Positions 56,340-64,000 of a DNA stretch of 64,000 nt are shown in pieces. The DNA comes from Imbricaverruca yamaguchii (taxonomy: Eukaryota; Arthropoda; Thecostraca; Neoverrucidae), in NCBI GenBank assembly GCA_034440575.1, contig JAOTOL010001511.1, positions 689,001 to 753,000 of the forward strand. The letters are read 5' to 3'. Numbering within the stretch: the stretch's first letter is position 1; every line of letters starts with the position of its first letter. The translations under genes and the position numbers were made by a program. The notes below the pieces were generated by a model that did no database searches, was not told where the DNA came from, and saw nothing but the letters and a program-made list of their open reading frames with translations.

Positions 56340-58360
56340 TCGGCCGTGTGAGATGTGGAGATGCGGCCACCTGGCGGCGACTGGGCGCGTATTTTGTTAC
56401 GAGAATATTCGTCACCGTTGAGGCGGAGTTCACGGCCCAGGGGAAGAACTGGAAGTGGTTGTTCGGTATGGCTTCTGAACGTCCTACGTGCATGGTTTGG
56501 ACCGATGCGATTTGATCGGTGGTTTCTCGGAACGAAGCGAAGCCTTTTCCATTGTGATATTTGATATGGATAGCTGAAATCCAATCATATGCTGCATGCT
56601 CAGATAAGTGGTAAATGCTCGCACAATTATGTGCGTAGCGCTTCTACGTACTACGTATGCTGCAGCATCATGATGTTGTATTTGGTTGAGATACATTAAG
56701 TTTTCTTGTTGATGCTGACGCATTTCCCTCACGTTAGCTCAGCCTGTCGGGGACGCGCGGTGAAATCATAATTTGATGAAATGACGTCCATCGGCTGGTT
56801 CATGCTCTAAACACGATGCTGACGTTGATAGCCTTGTCCGATCGACTAATCGCCATTGTCAGTGACACCAAGATAGGATGCTGCGTGATAACGAACTCAC
56901 GGAAAGGCGTCACATCTACAAATACCACCGCCAATTGTTATGACCTGAAAGTGCCCTACTCTCTAAGCAAACTATATCTTTTTCTGCGAGACATTAATTA
57001 GTCGATAGATGATAGGACGTTTTCTGTGACATGCAGTGAAGGTACGTCATTCCCAGTGCAGGCCTAAGCCTCCCTCGTGCAGCGTGTCGCATGCGTTTGT
57101 GTATTGGAGTAGCGCGACAACTCTACAAGATATTCTTTCAGTTACTTCATTTCAAGGCTTGCACTAGTTGTGTCTGAAACACATACGCAGATTCGGCATT
57201 ATGTTGAATGCTGCCACATATCGCAACGGCTGCAACTTTAGCAGGTAGCTTTAGAGTGGCAGTGAATACGACAGACGAGTGAACGGTTGCTAAGGTGTAT
57301 TTTTAGTGATATACCTGAAATAGACAGGAGAAATTCTCTGAAAAGAATCCAATCACCACCGCTTCGTCTGGCGAAAGATGTGTCGGTGTTGTCTTTAGGA
57401 TGCTGTTTTGCACCAAGGAAATGCGGTGGTGGTCGCGCAGGTTTACAATGAAATTAGCTAGAGCATCCATGAACGGTGGCGCACTTTGACACATCGATGA
57501 CACTGTCGTCCCGGCACTGCTCACCTACTGTATGTATTATATTGTATCTGCTGCAGACAGCTTTTCCACATCGCGCTAGTATGTGACGAGGCTGTTCTGT
57601 GCAGTGACGAAATCGGCCGCCGCTAGATAGGTGCTAGTTTTATGAGTTTCGGATTTCTATTGCTACCGCAGGCAAATGGCGTGTGTGCTGTCAGCAGTGC
57701 TGGTGCACGGCGTGGACGCTTGGGTCATGTCAGTGATGGAAGCCCTATTGGCGCCTGTGCTCTGTTTTCGTGTTGATTGTTCTTCACCATGTCTTGCTCC
57801 CGCGCACTGAGGTCATCGTTTCCGCGACACCACCCGCTGATGTATCGCTGGCAGATATCTGCACGGCTTTCTCGGTCCCATCTGCCGGGATGTTTGCACA
57901 CGGTCGGTCCGCTTGTCGTCTGCCGCCGGCATTTCCCTGGCCTGTGAGCATTTTTGTGTGCCTCGTGCGTGGCATCGCCAAAGTTAGCGGCGGGGCCGTG
58001 CGCAGTGAGGAGTAACACGGCGAGGATCGGAAGTCGGCTCCAGTGGGATATCGGCGGATGATAAAGTTACGGAGAGCTCGGCCAACATTGTTCCGCACAG
58101 CAAGACGTGCGCATAAGCCGACATATCTCCTCGGCCACGTCTTACTCGAAGTTAATTTTGTGCCTGACTCCCGTTTTGTGAGTTGAAGTTTTGCAAGTTT
58201 GGACAGATTGCATTTTCTGTGCGCAATTTTCGCACGCTAGAATTGTTTCAGGGAACCCGAAAGAAATTGTCTTGATTAATGTTTGTTTATGTTGCTGTAG
58301 ACGATGCACCAGATGAGCCGATGCAGCTTCACAAATGGCCACGTATTACTCATCAAATTT
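56340..58360. other. Intron 6 spacer
   Basis: Apart from the fragment at 57304-57524, only short open frames without recognised similarity. Confidence 0.35.
57304..57524 (-). pseudogene. Fragment of a transposon-linked protein (ENY/ENF family)
   Basis: The minus-strand translation has L-R-D-H-H-R-I-S-L-V-Q-N-S and, about 25 residues on, E-A-V-V-I-G-F-F-S-E-N-F-S-C-L-F-Q. This resembles the conserved H-x-F-I-A-x-x-Q ... G-D-F-A-E-N-Y-S-F-V-x-Q block of uncharacterised transposon-associated proteins in invertebrates, recalled from memory. The expected aspartate before the F-x-E-N motif is replaced by Phe. It is short and isolated, so probably a relic. Confidence 0.4.
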
Positions 58361-58364
58361 CGCT

Positions 58365-58690
58365 GTGTTGGGTAGCCATAGCAGTAATATAAATCGGATT
58401 AAAGCCTGTAGTCTGTTTTTTTTTCAGACGAGGAACATCATGATTCGCTGTGCTGGATAGCCATACAATTAATATATATTGAATTAAATGATATGGCCTC
58501 TGTTTCTTCAATGAGGAACATCAAGAATCGTTGTGCTGGGTAACCAGAAAAGTAAAATAACTTTGATTTAAGCTTGTGACCCGGGTTTCTACGATGAGGT
58601 GCATCGTGATTCGTTGGATTTGGTAATCATGCAAGTAACGTAAATTTTATTAGACTGTGGCCCGAGGTTCTCCTATGAGGAACATCATGA
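58365..58690. repeat. Four-copy degenerate repeat of about 85 bp
   Basis: Each unit has GAGGAACATCATGATTCG(C/T), a TGTGCTGG(A/G)TA block, an AT-rich stretch with TTAATATA and a pyrimidine-rich end. Confidence 0.75.
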
Positions 58691-59365
58691 TATCCAGATC
58701 TTCGGCGGTCAGTTGTATGCATGAGGTTGACTCGAAGGGTGAATTCGTTGTTTCACCGTTTCGCACATCATGCTGTCCGGTTCGGTTGGGAAGCCGCCCA
58801 TCGTTCCTGGAGGATGGAAGACGGATGGCTCCTGGGTGGTGATGGCGAGTGCAGTGTTACGAACACAACACGGACTCCGCTATTGCATCGGTGCGTGACG
58901 GAAGTAACCACTGCGCTGAGCACATGAGCGAGAAGTAGGTGCAAGAGCAGGATGGAAGATTAGGTGCAAGAGCAGAAAGGAAAAGCATGTGGCAAAAACA
59001 GGAGGGAAGGGTAGGTTCAAGCACATGAGGAAAGAGGGTAGAAGGCTTGTTGGCTGTATCACCTTTCTTTGTGGTTTGGAGCCATTCTGAGGCTCATCAA
59101 GTCACTGCTAGTCCCAGCAACTTTTTGAGACAGACACGGAAGTTAACATTTGTGGTGTATTTGAGCTTTCTTTTACTTGCATATTGCTTGCATAGCTCAG
59201 TGTCGCGATTTTTGGCTCAGCTGGCGCTCCGATTTCCATGCCGTGCCGTCCTAATCACCGCTGCTACTTTGGCTCCAGCTGTAGTGCTAAGAAATGCCAA
59301 CTCTGGCCATCAGCTGAGCAGACCCACATAAATCTCAAGTCACCTTCCGTGCCACTCCGGTGGTA

Positions 59366-59530
59366 GCGCGGTAGCTCAGTCGGTGGGACATTCGACTCTC
59401 GATCTCGTAAGGTCGTGGGTTCGAATCCCACGACCGGCAGACTTATCGAGTCCACTCGAGACCAGCCGGCTCGCAGTGGCTGACGACGCCGGGTGACCGG
59501 ACAATCGAGTGCGTCGCAGCAGAACCCGGC
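59366..59530 (+). mobile_element. tRNA-derived SINE, family 2, youngest-looking head
   Basis: The head has GCGGTAGCTCAGTCGGTGGG (A box) and a perfect T-arm GTGGG-TTCGAAT-CCCAC (B box). The seven bases 5' of the D arm do not pair with those 3' of the T arm, and the anticodon arm is imperfect. It is therefore a tRNA-like SINE head rather than a tRNA gene. The body CGAGTCCACTCGAGACCAGC and GACGACGCC aligns with the copy at 44002. It lies in intron 6. Confidence 0.7.
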
Positions 59531-59808
59531 GCTCTTTTTCTGCACGGCTTTCGTTGTGAATGTCCACGTCAGCGAGCAGGTAGAGCTTCGAAGCTCGGGG
59601 AACTCCATTGTTGGGCTTTGCGCCACATTAGTCACACACGGATGTAGTTCCCCGTCTGCCAGTGACCAGTGGAGCGCCTGCATCGTGCCTGGCATGCTTC
59701 GATGTTTTGTGTAATATGGTGATCATGTTAAGCGAAGATATCGAACTTCGCTATGACGCCAGAGGAAAACATTCACGCGAGAAGCGTACAGTGATAATAA
59801 TCTCAGTT

Positions 59809-59868
59809 ATGGGCGCAAAATGACCCTAGATGTCAACGCGCCCCTAAACTCCAATCCTATCCAAGCGT
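59809..59868 (+). repeat. SINE-like 3' tail module
   Basis: GGGCGCAAAATGACCCTAGA, then CAACGCGCCCCTAAACTCCA, aligning with 957-1016. Confidence 0.55.
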
Positions 59869-60456
59869 ACAGTAATATGGGAACTTCGCTGGGAAGTTTT
59901 GTTGCACCTCGAAAAGCGCGCCATAAGTTAGCGGGTAATTCGTGTGCCGTGTCATTGGAACCAAACCCTGCCACGATTCGCGGAAGCTAATCCACGACGC
60001 AGATGTTCCATTTTAAACGAATCAAAGCAATCTTCCATTAGGCGCTGGATTCCATTGAAATGACGAATCTTGTGCCACTGCAGTGGCACAAGATTCGTGT
60101 CTGACAGATTCTGACAGATTCTGACAGAAGATTCGTGTCTGAAGACACAAGAAGCGAGACAGTTCACGCGCTTCACTGTGGCGCGGCGGCTGCCGACTGG
60201 GAGGTCAGCTGGAACGCCCGAGGCGGGACGGCTGTGTCGGTTCGTTTCTGTGATTTGTCGTCGTTCGTGGTTGGTTAGCGCCGTGTCGCCGACGTTATGG
60301 GCGGCACGCGGAGTGTGCGTTCGAAGGCGGCTGCCACTTGTGTTTGGCGATGCGCCGTTAAACTGTTGAAAGGGCTGGAGCGGGCCCTCCACTTTCGCCA
60401 GCGACACGCCGCATTGGCACCCGAGCCACGCAGCGCGCCGCCGCGTTATATGTGAT

Positions 60457-61470
60457 GTGTGCTGCCAAGGTATTGGCGGCGCTGCGTTCTGCTGTCAAGG
60501 TGTTGACGATACTACGTTATATGTGATGTATGCTGTCATGGTATTGGTGGCGGTATATGCGATGTGTGCTGTCATGGTATTGGCGGCGGTCTATGTGATG
60601 TATGCTGTCATGGTATTGGTGGCGGTATATGCGATGTGTGCTGTCATGGTATTGGCGGCGGTCTATGTGATGTGTGCTGTCATGGTATTGGCGGCGGTCT
60701 ATGTGATGTGTGCTGTCATGGTATTGGCGGCGGTCTATGTGATGTGTGCTGTCATGGTATTGGCGGCGGTCTATGTGATTGTGTATTGCTGTCATGTGTA
60801 TTGGCATGGTATTGGTGGCGGTCTATGTGATGTGTGCTGTCATGGTATTGGTGGCGGTCTATGTGATGTTTGGTATTGGCGGTCTATGTGATGTGTGCTG
60901 TCATGGTATTGGCGGCGGTCTATGTGATGTGTGCTGTCATGGTATTGGCGGCGGTCTATGTGATGTGTGCTGTCATGGTATTGGCGGCGTATTGTCATGG
61001 TATTGGCGGCGGTCTATGTGATGTATGCTGTCATGGTATTGGCGGCGGTCTATGTGATGTATGCTGTCATGGTATTGGCGGCGGTCTATGTGATGTATGC
61101 TGTCATGGTATTGGCGGCGGTCTATGTGATGTGTGCTGTCATGGTATTGGCGGAGTTCTATGTGATGTGTGCTGTCATGGTATTGGCGGCGGTCTATGTG
61201 ATGTGTGCTGCCATGGTATTGGCGGCGCTGCGTTTTGCTGTCAAACTATTGGCGATACTACGTTATATGTGATGTATGCTGCCATGGTATTGGCGGCGGT
61301 CTATGTGATGTATGCTGTCAAGGTATTGGTGATACTACGTTATATGTGATGTGTGCTGTCATGATATTGGCGGCGGTATATGTGATGTGTGCTGTCATGG
61401 TATTGGCGACGGTCTATGTGATGTGTATTGCCACAGTATCGATGGCGCTGCGTTCTATGCGATGGGCGCT
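60457..61470. repeat. 36-bp minisatellite
   Basis: About 27 copies of a 36-bp unit with GTGATGTGTGCTGTCATGGT and ATTGGCGGCGGTCTAT. The unit is twelve codons, so a hydrophobic repeat peptide (V-M-C-A-V-M-V-L-A-A-V-Y) is open over 100-159 codons. Indels break it, and a second frame is open too. I do not call a gene. Confidence 0.93.
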
Positions 61471-62159
61471 GGCGATGCAGAATATGGGATGTTCTGCAAA
61501 AGTATCACCGGTGGATCAGTAGTTGGCTCAAGCAAGCAGGATGTCGGGAAGGCAGACCTACAACTGCGTGTCGCAAATGCATACATGCAGTTTTTGCATG
61601 TCTGCACTCACAGCCAACTGTTGCAGAGTCGCAGTACTTGCATTTTCAGCTGTGCCGTGTCGCAGTAAAATAGTGAAGTGTAAAATAGTACAAAGGTAGT
61701 TAAAATAGTGTATGGACAGTAAAGAAAGTAAAATAGTTAAGTGTGGTGTCGTAGTAAAGTCGGTCCAAGTTCTTCCTGTAGGGGTAGCGTCACAGTTGCA
61801 GTCGCAGTTTTGTCGCGCGTTACAGTGTTGTCACACGTGATGTCGCAGTGTTTGCACGTGCAGTCGTGTCGCCGGTCAGAACGGTCGGAAGCAGTGCTGC
61901 ATTCGGACTCGTGTGTCGTAGCTCTGCGAGCATCTGGGAGTGTAGGCTGTGCCGCAACGCACCGCGAGTTGTGCATCAGTCTCCCACCCAGGCAGACGTT
62001 TCGAGTCGAGAGATCTTCGAGCACGCGTGTCTGCAGCTGCGAGTGGCGGAGGCGCTACACAGAGCCGACTGGTAGCCTGTGCCGCCGATGCGGGCTGCGT
62101 TGCGGCACAGCATGCACACACTGACCAACGCGAGTCAGCAGACGCAGGGAGCAGTGAGA

Positions 62160-62339
62160 AGTTTGTTTACTGGTTGGTTCACGACACAGTTTTGTGCACA
62201 TTCACGGCTAATGGCGCCGCCCACACTGTTTCGCCGGTGGGCCGCGGGATTGGGAAATGTCCTGAGTGGCGCTAGAGTCGAACCCGGGACCTTTGGCACC
62301 CATAGCCCGACACCTTAACCACTCGGCCATCCCCGCCCC
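62160..62339 (-). mobile_element. Full SINE (family 1) with 11-bp target-site duplications
   Basis: It is flanked by GAGCAGTGAGA at 62149-62159 and 62340-62350. On the minus strand it starts GGGGCGGGGATGGCCGAGTG (D-arm/A-box-like), has GGGTTCGACTC as B box, and ends in an A-rich CAGTAAACAAACTT tail. A conserved body of about 100 bp is shared with the truncated copy at 43784-43920. Matching duplications and intact ends make this the clearest retroposon insertion in the window. Confidence 0.88.
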
Positions 62340-62350
62340 GAGCAGTGAGA

Positions 62351-63500
62351 GCAGCCCACAGGCAGCATGATGTTGGCGAGTTCTGGCGCGCGTTCTGCAC
62401 TTCGACAGTGTCGACGACCACTTCGACAGAGCCGGACGTTATAACGCAAGCAGTTACGCCGCACAATGTATGGACTTTGGGGATTATCAGCTAGCTTTGT
62501 TCGATGACAGTTACGTTCGTGGCACGCACTGGAAAACAAAGTTGATTGGCTGTCAGCGGCGCGCGCTGCGCGTGGCTCCTGTTTATACATCCGTGGTTAT
62601 ACGTCATGTTTCTTTCGCTTCTGAGAACGTGCAGAGGCACACAGCTGCACGCACGTTGTAATTACCGTTTTTGTGACACGAATCGTACCAGACAGACTTG
62701 CAATGTATTTGTTTTATGCCCACCTACCAAAGATTTCCGACTATGTCGCAAGGTCACTGGTGGGAGATATAATAACGATGCTTTCTGAGAACCTCAGTTG
62801 GCTGTGTTGTAGTTTTTGCCACAGTGGTATCCTGATGACGTCATAGCTGGGGTTTGGATGATACCGCATTTCGACACTTATGGCGCACTTAACAACTGGG
62901 AAGTTTAATGGCGCAATTCAGCGCAATTTATGTTGAAGCAGACCTGAAGATCTCCCTATTACTACACTTAAATTCTAGCAATGACTTAGTCACTGTTTCC
63001 CTAAGAGGGGGATGGTGGGGGAACAAAACATGATGAAGCAGAAAGGTATGTGCGCAAAGTGCGCCGAAAATTTAGGATTTTGCGTGATGAAAATATAAAG
63101 TCTTATCGTTCGGTCTAGGGTATTTGTGGGTAGAAGAGGGACCCTTGGATGTGCCTCTGGTTTTTGTACGTAAGTAATAAACGCGCTTAGTTTGATATAT
63201 ATATATATACATCGCACGAGAATAATGCACCGACATGGATAATCAAATCGATATTTAATGCATTGGTGGGAAAAATCCATGTTGAGGACAGGCTGCCATA
63301 TTCTGACCTAATGCTGAAGAACCGTGCACATGATATTTAGAGCAGTAGCTTACATCGGAACTGTCTGAATGAATCTGGATGGAAAAGGGAGAGAGGAACA
63401 TGGGACTATGACACAATTCTCTGGAGCCTAAGTTTAAGTGACTTGTTCCCGCACTTGATTTGTGAACCGCCCTAAACTCTTCGGAATACTGCGTATGCAC
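62351..63500. other. Intron 6 spacer
   Basis: No recognised gene or repeat apart from a short TA run at 63196-63209. Confidence 0.4.
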
Positions 63501-63770
63501 CAGTGGCGTAGCCAGGTGGGGTGGGGGGAAACTACTCCATGTCAGGGGTGAGTGCCTTCAGGAAGCCTCGGCAGACGACGCCATATGGCCTCAGCTGCTG
63601 AGTGCGTCGTAAAGCCACAATCCTATCCCATTGCAGGTAGCTAAATGGTTTGTTTTTCTTCCTGGTCTGTACCGGACTGTTGGACATTGATTGGAGGTGT
63701 CGCATGGGCCACGCCAGCTCGCAGTGCCTTATTTTTTTCACGTATTTAACCATGTTTGACTGGTGTAATA
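63501..63770. mobile_element. Possible hAT-like terminus
   Basis: CAGTGGCGTAGCCAGG at 63501-63516 is a terminal sequence that I associate with hAT-type elements, and a G-rich stretch follows as is common in them. No matching right end or 8-bp duplication (GTATGCAC) was seen before the window ends. Confidence 0.3.
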
Positions 63771-63774
63771 TATA

Positions 63775-63783
63775 TACATATAC

Positions 63784-63853
<70 letters not shown>

Positions 63854-63856
63854 ATA
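63775..63856. repeat. (TA)n-(TG)n compound microsatellite
   Basis: Three TA runs followed by TGTGTGTGTGTGTA. Confidence 0.95.
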
Positions 63857-64000
63857 TTTGTTGTTGTCTATATGTTGCTAGGCTGTCGACGCCGTTACAG
63901 GAAACTGCCGCTGCGACACAGCGGACGTGTCGCGGCGCCAGCTGATTTGACGCAGCCGAACGTCGCGTGCTGGACGGGCACCGTCGCCGTGTGTCGGACG

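Noticed and set aside
59366..59440. Possible tRNA gene
   Set aside because: The T-arm is perfect, but the acceptor stem cannot pair and the anticodon arm is imperfect; a SINE body follows.
60457..61349. Hydrophobic repeat frames that look like membrane segments
   Set aside because: The 36-bp unit is twelve codons, so openness is automatic; indels break it and two frames are open at once.
62111..62154. Possible short exon between GCGGCACAG and GTGAGA
   Set aside because: Plausible splice signals, but no family similarity and no way to confirm the phase.
62263..62339. Possible minus-strand Ser/Leu-like tRNA
   Set aside because: It is the head of a SINE bounded by target-site duplications that include the whole 180-bp element.
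63901..64000. Possible next exon after TTACAG at 63900, phase-compatible and open to the window end
   Set aside because: Weak pyrimidine tract and no resemblance to ATF2; the open frame is only 33 codons in GC-rich DNA.

Overview
This is a eukaryotic, almost certainly invertebrate animal, genomic window. The evidence is split exons with GT/AG introns, tRNA-derived SINEs, a decayed non-LTR retrotransposon, DNA-transposon relics and very many minisatellites. Transposon-protein fragments resemble families I associate with arthropods, so an arthropod such as a crustacean is a reasonable but unproven guess. There are no bacterial operons, no CRISPR array and no intact transposase.

The one gene I can support is a plus-strand ATF2/ATF7/CREB5-family bZIP transcription factor. 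Its 5' six coding exons lie at 36532-36588, 38292-38400, 43589-43737, 45400-45539, 49448-49613 and 55913-56058. Exons 1-3 match the N-terminal half of ATF2 closely: a C2H2 zinc finger split by intron 1, a stress-kinase docking region, and the T-P-T-P phosphoacceptor motif. Intron phases (0,1,0,2,0,2) are mutually consistent. Exons 4-6 are supported by splice sites, phase and open frame, with weak family similarity. The bZIP domain is not in the window and must lie beyond position 64000. A 9-codon upstream ORF ends 7 bp before the start codon.

Region by region: 1-35.8 kb is intergenic or upstream sequence made of about 25 tandem arrays (units 12-92 bp), TA microsatellites, SINE tails, a 2-kb long-TIR transposon with an 8-bp target duplication (28017-30035), a 357-bp MITE with a 9-bp duplication (31956-32312), and GC-rich stretches including two perfect CRE sites at 24270-24304. 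From 35.8 to 64 kb is the ATF2-like gene; its introns are filled with further arrays, three tRNA-derived SINE copies before 60 kb, a LINE 3' end, and a full SINE with target duplications (62160-62339). I estimate that about one third of the window is tandem repeat.

The most unusual signal is that minisatellites in this gene start or end at splice junctions and carry copies of the splice signals: donors after exon 4, acceptors before exon 6, and arrays touching both sides of exon 5 and the donor of exon 6. A second theme is that a conserved SINE 3' module sits at the edge of, or inside, several minisatellites. Most long open frames in the window are passive products of repeat units whose length is a multiple of three, and I did not call them as genes.
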